From NCBI GenBank assembly GCA_035765535.1, contig DASTXE010000001.1:160322-224321 (forward strand): a DNA stretch of 64,000 nucleotides, read 5' to 3'. The translations under genes and the position numbers were made by a program. Positions 12,070 to 20,994 of this stretch are shown piece by piece (the stretch's first letter is position 1; each line of letters starts with the position of its first letter). The notes beneath the pieces are model-generated. The model was not told where the DNA came from. It did no database searches and worked only from the letters and a program-made list of their open reading frames with translations. This DNA is from Rickettsiales bacterium. GTDB taxonomy: Bacteria; Pseudomonadota; Alphaproteobacteria; Rickettsiales; JABCZZ01.

Positions 12070-13110
12070 ATGGCCGTCATTGATATAGATCTAGGAAAAA
12101 TGGGCAAATACGATGCTTTCGTGGCCGAGCTCGTTCGCAGTTTTGATGTACGAGAAAGCACCCCAGGTAATCCGAATCATTTACTGATTACTCCCAAAGG
12201 ATCGACGACACCGGTAGGCAGTATAGAAAAAGGGGCGATGCATAACCGTCTTCGGTATGATTCAGATCAGGATGCAATAGCTGCGGCAGTACTGGTCAGT
12301 CATGGAAAAGAGTATAATATATCCAACGATGCCGCGCGGATATACTTTGCGATAAGAGAGCGTGAGGTAAATGATAGAGTAGTGGGAGATGGGATGAAAG
12401 GCCCAAATCCCGAAGATCCCCTGAAAATTTTCTATCGGGATGGAACGCTATATGTGTCACCGGAATATGTTAATATTCATCTCCCCCATAAAAATGCGCA
12501 TACCGGAATGCTAAAGACTGCTGAGGAACTGGCAGATAAGGGAGGCATGTCGCGCAGGCAGATAACCACTGACGATATAACTACGCTTACAAATCTTCAG
12601 CAGGCTCATGGAAGAGATATCAAACTTTTAACCTATAAGGATAGTGGCGGACAAGACGTAACAGTGATGTATGACCGGGGTAAAGTGAGAGACGAGAGAG
12701 TGCTGGCTGTATATTCTGCAGCAGGCGGCAGGGGCTATGTCAATCAGCGCGCCCTGAATGATTACGGAGTGCAAATCGCCTCCGGTAAAGGAGAATTATT
12801 TCCGTCAGGTGGCGGAAACAGCAATGGCAATAATGATCAGGGCATGAGCGATAATACCAAGCATGGCCTGGCGGCTATGGCTGTTGCCGGTGCGGCTGTT
12901 GCTGCAACTACATGGGCATCACGCACCCAGCGTGACAGACAGGAAACAGCTGCAATGGAAGGCCGTCCTCCCGAGCGCAGAGGAGGCATGCTGCAGTTTG
13001 TGAAAGTGGCTTCGGTTGCGTTGGCCACCACTGCGCTTCTTACAGCACTGGATGCAGGCCTGAATAAAGGCCGTGCATTCGATTCCGTAAAAAATACCCT
13101 TAGCCGTTAA
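12070..13110 (+). CDS. Orphan protein with C-terminal hydrophobic segments, function unknown
   Basis: 346 residues, no recognised family. Residues 1-240 look globular and mixed alpha/beta. A Gly/Asn-rich linker follows (GGGNSNGNNDQG). Then comes an Ala-rich hydrophobic stretch (HGLAAMAVAGAAVAATTWA, about 263-281), a basic Arg-rich segment, and a second hydrophobic stretch (VASVALATTALLTALDAGL, about 312-330), so the C terminus may insert in a membrane. Codon use and base content are more AT-rich than the housekeeping neighbours. Its promoter fits the CtrA-type pattern shared with other orphans here. Envelope-associated or secreted roles are possible but unproven. Confidence 0.7.
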   Translation: MAVIDIDLGKMGKYDAFVAELVRSFDVRESTPGNPNHLLITPKGSTTPVGSIEKGAMHNRLRYDSDQDAIAAAVLVSHGKEYNISNDAARIYFAIREREVNDRVVGDGMKGPNPEDPLKIFYRDGTLYVSPEYVNIHLPHKNAHTGMLKTAEELADKGGMSRRQITTDDITTLTNLQQAHGRDIKLLTYKDSGGQDVTVMYDRGKVRDERVLAVYSAAGGRGYVNQRALNDYGVQIASGKGELFPSGGGNSNGNNDQGMSDNTKHGLAAMAVAGAAVAATTWASRTQRDRQETAAMEGRPPERRGGMLQFVKVASVALATTALLTALDAGLNKGRAFDSVKNTLSR

Positions 13111-13542
13111 TCAGTGATTTCCAATATCGCCCGGTGTGGCAATCCGGTAATGTTCGCGGTAAGTACGTGCAAGCACGGTGCCTTGAGTGGCTTCCAGAAT
13201 AGGAAGGCACATATGGTAAGTATCGATAGGGCGCTCGCGCTTGCTGAAATAATGCTCTCTTCCCGGAAAGAACTCTTCCAGCGATAATGGTTTCCAGCCT
13301 TTGCCATCGAACACATTGGCTTTCAGGTAACCTTCCAGACCGATAGATTGATAATCACCTCTGGCTTCGGGAATAACCTGCGAATCCGTACTGAGAAATA
13401 TCTGGAGGTCTCCCTTAACATAATCGCCTGCGACTTCCTGTCCCTCATCGTCGAACATCCGCAGTAATACGGTTCCTGTCATGGTGATGGTAGGAAAGGT
13501 GTTTCCCTGGCTTTTGTAGCGAAGTTTATTACGTTTCGTCAT
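13111..13542 (-). CDS. Conserved-looking protein of unknown function
   Basis: 143 residues from MTKRNKLRYKSQG. This start makes a TAATG overlap with the ispE stop, typical of translational coupling; a longer frame would begin inside ispE. The sequence is soluble and mixed, with no signal peptide or membrane segment. A phrase such as PTITMTGTVLLRMFDDEGQEV suggests a beta-rich fold. It is the last gene of the TPR protein-ispE unit and ends one base after the convergent orphan gene. I do not recognise a family. Confidence 0.65.
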   Translation of the reverse strand: MTKRNKLRYKSQGNTFPTITMTGTVLLRMFDDEGQEVAGDYVKGDLQIFLSTDSQVIPEARGDYQSIGLEGYLKANVFDGKGWKPLSLEEFFPGREHYFSKRERPIDTYHMCLPILEATQGTVLARTYREHYRIATPGDIGNH

Positions 13543-14396
13543 TAGAGTAACCCTGCCACTCTTATCCACCAGCCGGGATATTGCCTGTTTAAGCGGATGG
13601 CCGCGTCTTCAGCATATTTACGTTTTGCAAACAGGCCAAAACAGGTCGAGCCGCTGCCGCTCATGCGCGAAAGCAAACAGTCCTTTTCTGTACTGAGTGC
13701 CTGCAATATTGTAGCGATTTCCGGCATCAGTGCGATGGCGGCATCCTGAAGATCGTTTCTTGTGCTGTTTAGGAAGCGGATCAATTCTTCATTGGAAGCG
13801 AAACGGCGCATATGGGGCATAGCCTGTGAGAACTGGCCCTGATAACCTGCAAATACATCGCGCGTCAGTAGCGGAACACCTGTACCGACCAGCAGTATGA
13901 ACAGGCCCGAAAGACGCGGACCGGGTTCAATAACTTCGCCGATACCGCTCATGTAAAGCGATGTGGATTGCAGGCAGGCCGGAACATCCGCACCGAGCGA
14001 CAGGGCAAGTTCCTGCATATCCTGCGGCTCCGCATTGATCTTCCACAGGCGCGTGAGCAACTGCAATGTAGCGGCTGCATCGGCCGAACCGCCGCCAATG
14101 CCGGAGCCGATAGGTAATTGTTTCTGCAGGCTGATGGCGGCGCCTTCCTTAATGTGGAAACGCTGCTGCAGCGCTGTTGCCGCTTTCATGACAAGGTTGT
14201 CCTGAGAGGAAAGCGCAGCGCCATAAGTTCCGCTTATGCGTAAAGTAACACGGTCGCTGGGAGAAACTTCAAGCACATCGCCTGTATTAGCAAACGCCAC
14301 CAGGCTATCCAGCGCATGGTAGCCATTTGCAGTCTTACCGGTAATATGCAGGTAAAGATTAATCTTGGCGGCAGCGGTGGCACTTATCGTCTTCAT
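13542..14396 (-). CDS. ispE: 4-diphosphocytidyl-2-C-methyl-D-erythritol kinase
   Basis: 284 residues, a GHMP-superfamily kinase of the non-mevalonate isoprenoid pathway that phosphorylates CDP-methylerythritol. Motifs are AAAKINLYLHITGK at the N terminus, the ATP-binding QLPIGSGIGGGSADAAATL near 100, and MSGSGSTCFGLF near the C terminus. It overlaps the TPR gene upstream by four bases (ATGA-type) and the unknown gene downstream by one base. TPR protein-ispE adjacency is common in alphaproteobacteria. Confidence 0.95.
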   Translation of the reverse strand: MKTISATAAAKINLYLHITGKTANGYHALDSLVAFANTGDVLEVSPSDRVTLRISGTYGAALSSQDNLVMKAATALQQRFHIKEGAAISLQKQLPIGSGIGGGSADAAATLQLLTRLWKINAEPQDMQELALSLGADVPACLQSTSLYMSGIGEVIEPGPRLSGLFILLVGTGVPLLTRDVFAGYQGQFSQAMPHMRRFASNEELIRFLNSTRNDLQDAAIALMPEIATILQALSTEKDCLLSRMSGSGSTCFGLFAKRKYAEDAAIRLNRQYPGWWIRVAGLL

Positions 14397-16165
14397 TGCA
14401 CTTCCAATGATTTCGGTGTCTTCTTCGCGTCCGCTTTGCTGATCGGAGCAATCGGCGCAAGGCCGTGCGCAAGTTTTTCCATCAATGCGTTACGGGTCTG
14501 CTCGTCAGGTTTATAATCCAGCGCGCGTCTCCACTGGTAACCCGCTTCCGTTTTACGGCCCAGCTGCCAGTAAGTGTCGCCAAGATGCTCATTCACCGTC
14601 GGATCATCGGGAATACGTTCCAGCGCCTGCTCAAAATATTCCTGTGCATCCTTGAAGTCCCCTTCGCTATACAGGGCGAACCCCATGGAGTCGATAATCT
14701 GCGCATCTTCCGGCCGGGCATCGTAGGCTTCGCTGATCATCTTTTTCGCCTGGGCGATATTGCGATGCTTGGTCAGCCAGCTGTAACCGAGGTAATTCAA
14801 TACATCAGGATCTTCCGGGCTCAGTTTCAGGGCGCTCTGCATATCCTGTTCGGTTTTTTCGAACTGTCCGAGCTTGTCATAACAGATGCCGCGCGAGAAA
14901 AAGATAATCCAGTTCGGCTTCTGCGGCGTCTTAAGGCGAACCAGCGCAGCATCATAAGACTCAATGGCCTGGGCATATTGTCCCTGTATGCGCAGAATAT
15001 CTCCTTTAGCCAGTAATGCGGAAACCATGGTGGGATGTTGCTGGGCGATGGCGTCGAGATCGCTGACTGCCCCGGGTTTATCTCCCAGTTCGCTCTTGTC
15101 GTATGCCGCCATAATCTGCGCCTGAATTCCATAAGGGGAATCCTTGGCAATGGACCGGTAGGTTTCTATGGCATGTTTATAGTCGCGTTCCAGCTCATAC
15201 GTGCTGGCGAGCAGAAATTGCGCGGCAGCAAAATCCGGGCGCAGGAAGAGGGCAATCTTCAATGTTGTAATCTCGTCCGTCGGTGCGCGTACGCCGTGGA
15301 AGAGGCCGGCAATCGTATAGAATGCTTCCGCTAATCCTTCGGAGGCATTGGCAACAAGCGGTTTCGGCGGCTGCGAACCTAAAGCATCTTCCGCAAGAAT
15401 TGTTTCACCGTGGACGGCAGTATAGGAATCAACCAATTGCTTGTATTTATCTTTCTTGTCATGTCTTGCATAATAATTCGCGAGTGCTTCCAGCGCGCGC
15501 AATGAGACTACATTAGGGTCGTTTGCCGCAGTTTCATATTGCTGCAGCGCTTCGGGGCCAAAACCTGCGATTTCATTGATATAGGCAGCATTGAGATAAA
15601 TATCAGGCAGCATCATCTTGTCGTTATGCATGATATCCTTGGCATTCAGGGCAGCCTTTATTTCTTTATTGCCAAGTTTAAGCCACGCCTCCATCAACGG
15701 CACGAGCAGCGTATTGAAACCGGTTTTGGGCACGGATTGCAGGAATTTCTCGGCAGCTGCAAAGTCTCCGCGTTTGACCGCTTCCGTACACAACAGGAGA
15801 TTGGGTGAAAAATCATTGCCGTCATCCAGTGTTTTATTGCCGCCTAGTTTTTGAGCAGTGGCGACAGCCTGGGTAATGTTGCCCTCGGCAATATATTCAC
15901 GGTAAAGATTCGATAGGACGTCTTGATTATTCGGATCGCGGGCAAGCGATTCCTGAAGAAATTTGATACTTTTCTGGCTGTCGCCGCTGGATTCGGCAAA
16001 TTTGCCTGCAAGATAATCACCGAAAGGTATAGCGTCCTTAGGCGTCCCTTTGGGAGCCGGGGCAGCAGGGGACTGCTCGGCCTGTGCAAAGGCGGGGGTC
16101 AAGGATACACTGCAGCATAAGGCATAAAATAGGCTTGCTGCACAGTATTTGGCTATATATTTCAT
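14393..16165 (-). CDS. Exported tetratricopeptide repeat protein
   Basis: 590 residues starting MKYIAKYCAASLFYALCC, a signal peptide ending near AFAQA. A longer frame adds 13 unlikely residues. The whole mature protein is a series of TPR-like helix pairs, clearest in DVLNYLGYSWLTKHRNIAQAKKM, AQIIDSMGFALYSEGDFKDA and PTVNEHLGDTYWQLGRKTEA between about 470 and 570. It is probably a periplasmic or membrane-associated scaffold. It heads a coupled unit with ispE. The exact partner is unknown. Confidence 0.85.
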   Translation of the reverse strand: MKYIAKYCAASLFYALCCSVSLTPAFAQAEQSPAAPAPKGTPKDAIPFGDYLAGKFAESSGDSQKSIKFLQESLARDPNNQDVLSNLYREYIAEGNITQAVATAQKLGGNKTLDDGNDFSPNLLLCTEAVKRGDFAAAEKFLQSVPKTGFNTLLVPLMEAWLKLGNKEIKAALNAKDIMHNDKMMLPDIYLNAAYINEIAGFGPEALQQYETAANDPNVVSLRALEALANYYARHDKKDKYKQLVDSYTAVHGETILAEDALGSQPPKPLVANASEGLAEAFYTIAGLFHGVRAPTDEITTLKIALFLRPDFAAAQFLLASTYELERDYKHAIETYRSIAKDSPYGIQAQIMAAYDKSELGDKPGAVSDLDAIAQQHPTMVSALLAKGDILRIQGQYAQAIESYDAALVRLKTPQKPNWIIFFSRGICYDKLGQFEKTEQDMQSALKLSPEDPDVLNYLGYSWLTKHRNIAQAKKMISEAYDARPEDAQIIDSMGFALYSEGDFKDAQEYFEQALERIPDDPTVNEHLGDTYWQLGRKTEAGYQWRRALDYKPDEQTRNALMEKLAHGLAPIAPISKADAKKTPKSLEVQ

Positions 16166-16342
16166 GGTGTTGTGTGGTATATGGAAAAAACAGGTTAATG
16201 GCATTGCACCGAATAAATGCTTGCAAGTTATACAATTAACATTATATTGACGCTAGTTTCCAGTGCGGTTTTTTGCAAATTTATTGCGTTTTTCAGGATA
16301 CGTAATAAATTTGCAGCATTAATTTGTAAAAAAGAGGGTAAC

Positions 16343-16528
16343 ATGAGCAGTAAGAATAATCCAGAAAATCGTGGCAAGATCACCGAGCTGCGTGTGTATA
16401 ACGGTAAGAAGGTAAAGCCGGTGCTTTTCATCAACCGTAACCGCCGCTATATCGCCGCACAGTATGAAAATGGCGAACTGGTAATGGATCCGGTAAAAAA
16501 GACCCCGATTCCTTATCAGCAGGTTTAA
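16343..16528 (+). CDS. Small basic conserved protein, function unknown
   Basis: 61 residues from MSSKNNPENRGK, chosen because GAGGG stands 6 bases before the ATG; the longer frame from 16217 has a non-coding-like hydrophobic lead. The protein is Lys/Arg-rich, with LFINRNRRYIAAQYENGEL suggesting a small beta-sheet. It precedes the Tim44-like gene by 95 bases. A near-match TTAA-N7-TTGA lies upstream at 16236-16250 but without a good -10 at the shared spacing. Confidence 0.7.
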   Translation: MSSKNNPENRGKITELRVYNGKKVKPVLFINRNRRYIAAQYENGELVMDPVKKTPIPYQQV

Positions 16529-16623
16529 TACCCGCTTCAAGAATATACGGCTCCGCCAGTGCACAGAGTGCCGCGGGGCCGTTTTGCCTGTCATAACTGC
16601 CCGCAAACCTGCAAAGCTTTCCT

Positions 16624-17295
16624 ATGAATGACAGTTTCCAGTATGGCGACATCGTATTTTTAGGCATTGTAGCCGTCTTTTTGTTATTACGGCTGCGCTC
16701 CATGCTTGGGCGCGACAGCGGAATCGATCCGCGGGAAGTGTGGAAGAACGCAACCCGTAACATCAATCCGGAAGCGCAGGACATATTCTCCGGGCAGCCG
16801 CATGGCAAACAAGGTGAAGAAGAACTCGTTCCACCGCATCTTCAGGATAATAAAGCAATAGCAGATGGGCTGAAGGCCATCCGTGACGCGGATAAATCCT
16901 TTAGCACGTCCGATTTCCTGGCTGGTGCTAAAGTGGCATTTGAGTGGGTTGTGGAAGCGTTCTCCAGAGGCGATAAGGAAAAACTGCGCGCAGTCCTGTC
17001 TGAAGAACGTTTCAAGCGTTTCGCGGAAGATATCGATATGCGCATATCCAGCAATTCGCGCAGGGAAACGACGCTGGTTTCCATTGCAGCGGCGGATATC
17101 ACAGAGGCCACGATCAAAGGCAATATAGCTAATATCACCATCCAGTTTACCACGGAGCAAATCAACGTGATGCGCGACAAGGATAATAAGGTGGTGGGTG
17201 GCGATCCTTCAACGATAGAGAAGGCAATCGACATATGGACGTTTGAGCGCGATGTCACTTCGCGCGACCCTAACTGGAAAATCGTAGCGACCTAG
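16624..17295 (+). CDS. Tim44-like domain protein
   Basis: 223 residues. One N-terminal membrane helix (about 6-23, YGDIVFLGIVAVFLLLRL) is followed by a charged linker and a Tim44-like domain (about 75-220), with the recognisable end EKAIDIWTFERDVTSRDPNWKIVAT. Mitochondrial Tim44 tethers Hsp70 to the import channel, and alphaproteobacterial homologues (TimA) are inner-membrane proteins of less certain role. The position just before mltA is conserved in many alphaproteobacteria and supports the call. Confidence 0.9.
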   Translation: MNDSFQYGDIVFLGIVAVFLLLRLRSMLGRDSGIDPREVWKNATRNINPEAQDIFSGQPHGKQGEEELVPPHLQDNKAIADGLKAIRDADKSFSTSDFLAGAKVAFEWVVEAFSRGDKEKLRAVLSEERFKRFAEDIDMRISSNSRRETTLVSIAAADITEATIKGNIANITIQFTTEQINVMRDKDNKVVGGDPSTIEKAIDIWTFERDVTSRDPNWKIVAT

Positions 17296-17318
17296 GCTAC
17301 GGTTTGCGGAACGCCGCA

Positions 17319-17350
17319 TTAATCAAAAATTAATAGCTTCCGTCTATACT
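17319..17350 (+). promoter_or_regulatory. CtrA-type box plus -10 before mltA
   Basis: An exact TTAA-N7-TTAA at 17319-17333, followed after 11 bases by TATACT at 17345-17350. The layout fits CtrA-activated promoters, where the box covers the -35 region. The mltA ATG is at 17484, giving a leader of about 125 bases. Confidence 0.6.
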
Positions 17351-17483
17351 GCGTCCCGTCCCGGCAAGTAAATTTGCGGGATACACAGTCTCCTAACAGG
17401 CTGTTTCCGTGCCTTCAAGGCAGGGATTTGCGCTGCAACATGTCCGTTGTGCGCAAGTGACAACAGATTCTCAATAATATGGA

Positions 17484-19034
17484 ATGACGCAGGTGAGTGT
17501 AGGAAGAGCTTTGATAGCGTATAGAAGCTGGATGTTATTGCTGTTATTCCTGATGACCGGGTGCGAGCCCAATACGCACGGATCGGCTCAGGAAACAATG
17601 ACGTTAAGCCGTATCGACTTCAGGGATATTGCGGGGTGGAATGAAGATAATCACGTGGAAGCATTCGTGGCTTTCATGGGGTCCTGCGACGCCTTAATGA
17701 ACCGTAGCGATACGGATGCAATCGGTAAAAATACATTCCTTGCCCCGGCTGTAGTTTGGAAAAACATCTGCCGCAAGGCGTCTCTGGTCAATGGCGCCGA
17801 TGAAACCTCCGCACGCCAGTTCTTTGAAAATGAATTTATTCCCATGAGGGTAGGTAGCAACCGCAGCAATCGCGCTTCTCTGACCGGATATTATGAACCG
17901 CTATTGAATGGTTCCCGCACTCCTGAGGCGCCCTTTCTCTATCCGATATACGCAATGCCGCCGGGTGGCACCACCTATAGCCGCCAGCAGATTGACTCCG
18001 GCTACCTTCGCAATCAGGCAGGCGTGATTGCCTTTGTGGATGATCCTGTACAGTTATTTTTCATGCAGATTCAGGGATCGGGAAGCATTCAGCTGCGCGA
18101 CGGCCAGATCATTCATGTGGGCTACGCAGGCAGTAACGGGCAGCCTTACGTTGCCATAGGCCGTTACCTCGTGCAAAAAGGACTGATTAATAAACAGGGC
18201 GTCAGCATGCAAGTGATCCGCCAGTGGCTTTACGATCATCCTGAAAGCATGTGGCAGACCATGTGGCAGAATCCTTCTTATATCTTCTTTCAGGAAGTGA
18301 ACGGCGGACCGTATGGAACACAGCAGGTGGCGCTGACTCCGGGGCGTTCGCTGGCGGTTGACCAGAATTATATTCCGCTCGGGATGCCGGTCTTTGTGGA
18401 TACGGTGCTGCCAGGTACGGAAGGCTATCCTTTCCTGGTAAGTCGCTCGCTGATGATCGCGCAGGATACGGGAAGCGCCATACGCGGACCGCTGAGAGGT
18501 GATATTTTCTTCGGTAGCGGCTATGCGGCTGAACAGCTGGCCGGGCGTATGCAGTCAGGAGGCGATTTTACGGTATTGGTGCCCCGCATACTGGCAAAAG
18601 CAGATAATGAGAGCATGATAAAAACGATTGGGACTATCCCCCATTATAATCCTCAACCGGCTGATAACGGCCAGGATAACAGCTCTGTTCAGGGCTTGCT
18701 CAATGCCCATCAACCGGCGGATAATAACGGTCAGGGGGAAACGCTGGAAAGCTGGTTCAGCAGCAAGCGCTCGTCCGGTTCACAGGAGGAAGGCGATACG
18801 CTGGAAAGCTGGATGAGCCGCCGCAGATCCGGCAACGACAGCCAGAACAGTAATAATCAAGAGACTCCGAGCCAGGATGCTATACCGCAGGACAATAACA
18901 GCCAGGGAAACACCGAAAACCAGCCAGGTACATTGGAAACATGGTGGAAAAATCTGGGCAGCGGTAGCAGCCAGAGTCAGCAGGAAGATTCGGGTGACAC
19001 GCTCAGCGACTATTTCAAGCGACGCGGGTTCTGA
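17484..19034 (+). CDS. mltA: Membrane-bound lytic murein transglycosylase A with repeated C-terminal tail
   Basis: 516 residues. An N-terminal lipobox (LMTGC) predicts outer-membrane anchoring. Residues 40-370 are the MltA and 3D domains, with LTGYYEPLL, FFMQIQGSGSIQL, HVGYAGSNGQPY and the Asp-rich catalytic region IAQDTGSAIRGPLRGDIFFG (D328, D340). The enzyme cleaves peptidoglycan glycan strands to 1,6-anhydro products. The last 140 residues are unusual: a Gln/Asn/Ser-rich linker carrying four imperfect copies of a G(D/E)TLESW-like unit near 419, 438, 482 and 505. It follows the Tim44-like gene and has its own CtrA-type promoter. Confidence 0.93.
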   Translation: MTQVSVGRALIAYRSWMLLLLFLMTGCEPNTHGSAQETMTLSRIDFRDIAGWNEDNHVEAFVAFMGSCDALMNRSDTDAIGKNTFLAPAVVWKNICRKASLVNGADETSARQFFENEFIPMRVGSNRSNRASLTGYYEPLLNGSRTPEAPFLYPIYAMPPGGTTYSRQQIDSGYLRNQAGVIAFVDDPVQLFFMQIQGSGSIQLRDGQIIHVGYAGSNGQPYVAIGRYLVQKGLINKQGVSMQVIRQWLYDHPESMWQTMWQNPSYIFFQEVNGGPYGTQQVALTPGRSLAVDQNYIPLGMPVFVDTVLPGTEGYPFLVSRSLMIAQDTGSAIRGPLRGDIFFGSGYAAEQLAGRMQSGGDFTVLVPRILAKADNESMIKTIGTIPHYNPQPADNGQDNSSVQGLLNAHQPADNNGQGETLESWFSSKRSSGSQEEGDTLESWMSRRRSGNDSQNSNNQETPSQDAIPQDNNSQGNTENQPGTLETWWKNLGSGSSQSQQEDSGDTLSDYFKRRGF

Positions 19035-19129
19035 TAAGTAGAAAATTTTGACCCTTTGTTATAGAACGAAAGCTTGGAGTAATAATTTAACATATTGTTA
19101 TATTTGCAATTATTCCATTGGCTTGATAT

Positions 19130-19145
19130 TGGCATGAGGCTTGCT
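19130..19145 (+). promoter_or_regulatory. Sigma-54 promoter of the fliK-flgD-flgE unit
   Basis: TGGCATGAGGCTTGCT matches the sigma-54 consensus TGGCACG-N4-TTGCW at 11 of 12 fixed positions, with the required GG-N10-GC spacing. It ends 36 bases before the fliK ATG. Hook genes in alphaproteobacteria are classically RpoN-dependent. A near-CtrA box (TTAA-N7-TTAT) lies upstream at 19087-19101. Confidence 0.85.
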
Positions 19146-19181
19146 TGCAGGAATGGGTAAATTCATTTCTGGGATTAAAGC

Positions 19182-20984
19182 ATGTCAAACAATATAGCAC
19201 CCGTCGTCATATCGTTACCTCCCGTTAATGCGCAAACAGGCGGGCAGTCGCAGACGGCAAGCGATGTGCAGAATAACAGCCAGCAGGATGGCACGGTAGG
19301 CGCATCCGGCCAGGCTGGCAATATGGATACCGGAAGCCATTTCAGCAAAATGCTGAATTCGGTTCAGAACAGCAGTACCCAGCAAAATAACAATACGCAC
19401 ATTCAGAATAATCATTCTCAATCTCAGTCAGGTTCTAAAGCCTCCCAAACGTCATCGCAGGCATCGCAGCAGGGACAGAAAACCGATAACGGTAATAATG
19501 ATAATACTACCACAAACAATAATGATAATAATAACTTAACCGCCAGAAGTAATACCGGTGCTGCCCCTGCCGATAACAGCAATGCAGACGTAAATAGTAA
19601 CAGCAGCGATAACACGGAAACAGACAATACTCTCAATGACATAGCGCAGGTTATTCTGCTGGCGCAGGCTGGAAGCGGGCAGGTGGGAACGCAGGATGAT
19701 GCGCAGCCACAGGCAGATGCTTCCTCATCCATTTCAACACAGGATCAGAGCCTGTTACAGCAGTTGCAGCAGCTTTTGCAGGAATTGCTGCAAAAAGCCT
19801 CTTCCTTCGGCCAGGGCACACAGACAGCAAGTGCTACTGCAACAGATACTGCGCAAACCAATACACCCAGCGATACGCAGCAGCCCGATACCGGTAAAGA
19901 CCTGTCTAAAGACAGCGATGCACTGGCCCAGATGATGTCGCAGCTTATGGCGCTGTTGCAGCAATTGAGCCAGCAGCCCAATGCGCAGGCTTTATCTTCG
20001 GAACTGAATTCCATGACGATAACTTCTGACGGGCAAAGCGCGGCAACGGTGCTCACAGAGCTGGCCCAGTCACTGCAGAAACAGTTCGCAAATACGGCCG
20101 ATACCGGTGATACTGCAACGGCTACAACGAATAGCGATTCCTCAGGCATTCCGATTCCTCAGGCTTCAGATGCGATTAATCCGTTCGATAAGATGATTAG
20201 TAGCCTCATAGATGCCGCAAAAAGCAATCTTGGCAAGCAAGGTAGCGGTAATTCGCAGGCAAAACAGTCGGTTGGCGGCGATACTCTGGCTGATGCCACA
20301 AATATTGTAATCGCAACGGCGACAGATAGCAGCAAAAACAGCCAGGCGGATCAGCTGCAATCTGCCATTTCTGATCTCATGCAGATACTTACATCTCCGC
20401 AGGATGGAAAGGGTGCAGGCACGTCCTCAAGCAGCAATCAGGATAGCAATGCGATTGCAGATACGGCCAATATGTTTCTGGCTGCGATGCAGGCACATAA
20501 TGCGGCTCATAATACGATGCCAGTAGCCAATACAGTAAAATTCGGTGATGCGCTGCATCAGCCCGCAACACCGGTCTCTGAGCAGGTGCTGGTGCAGATT
20601 CGCAACGCGGCCGAAGGCTCCAGCCTGATTAGGATTCAGCTGGAACCGGCAGATCTGGGCAAGGTGGAAGTGCAGATGAGCACCACTGCCGACGGCAAAA
20701 CCTCCATCTCCATCACGGCGGATAACCGCCAGACGATGGCGATGCTGCAAAATGAGGCAAAGTCGCTGGAATCGGCGCTGCGCAATATCGGTATTAAAAC
20801 GGATAGTGGCGGCCTGAATTTCAGCCTTAACCAGCAGCAGAATGGCAATAATAACAACGGGAATAATGCCGCTGGATACACAAAAGTGGCCGCTGTCGGC
20901 GGGATTGAGGACGATGCGGAAATTGGCACGATAAATGCTTCTTATCAGCTAACGGTCAACACCGGATTAGATATAAGAGTATAG
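19182..20984 (+). CDS. fliK: Flagellar hook-length control protein FliK
   Basis: 600 residues. The first 450 are low complexity, very rich in Gln, Asn, Ser, Thr and Asp, as expected for the flexible molecular-ruler part. The C-terminal hook-control domain is clear (about 480-570): EQVLVQIRNAAEGSSLIRIQ, LEPADLGKVEVQM and MAMLQNEAKSLESALRNIGI. FliK is exported through the flagellar type III system and switches export specificity when the hook reaches length. It is the first gene after a sigma-54 promoter and is followed 10 bases later by flgD. Confidence 0.93.
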   Translation: MSNNIAPVVISLPPVNAQTGGQSQTASDVQNNSQQDGTVGASGQAGNMDTGSHFSKMLNSVQNSSTQQNNNTHIQNNHSQSQSGSKASQTSSQASQQGQKTDNGNNDNTTTNNNDNNNLTARSNTGAAPADNSNADVNSNSSDNTETDNTLNDIAQVILLAQAGSGQVGTQDDAQPQADASSSISTQDQSLLQQLQQLLQELLQKASSFGQGTQTASATATDTAQTNTPSDTQQPDTGKDLSKDSDALAQMMSQLMALLQQLSQQPNAQALSSELNSMTITSDGQSAATVLTELAQSLQKQFANTADTGDTATATTNSDSSGIPIPQASDAINPFDKMISSLIDAAKSNLGKQGSGNSQAKQSVGGDTLADATNIVIATATDSSKNSQADQLQSAISDLMQILTSPQDGKGAGTSSSSNQDSNAIADTANMFLAAMQAHNAAHNTMPVANTVKFGDALHQPATPVSEQVLVQIRNAAEGSSLIRIQLEPADLGKVEVQMSTTADGKTSISITADNRQTMAMLQNEAKSLESALRNIGIKTDSGGLNFSLNQQQNGNNNNGNNAAGYTKVAAVGGIEDDAEIGTINASYQLTVNTGLDIRV

Positions 20985-20994
20985 GAGAAGGGTT

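Noticed and set aside
16236..16250. CtrA-type box before the small basic gene
   Set aside because: It has one mismatch and no -10 at the spacing shared by the other boxes, so it may be chance in an AT-rich spacer.
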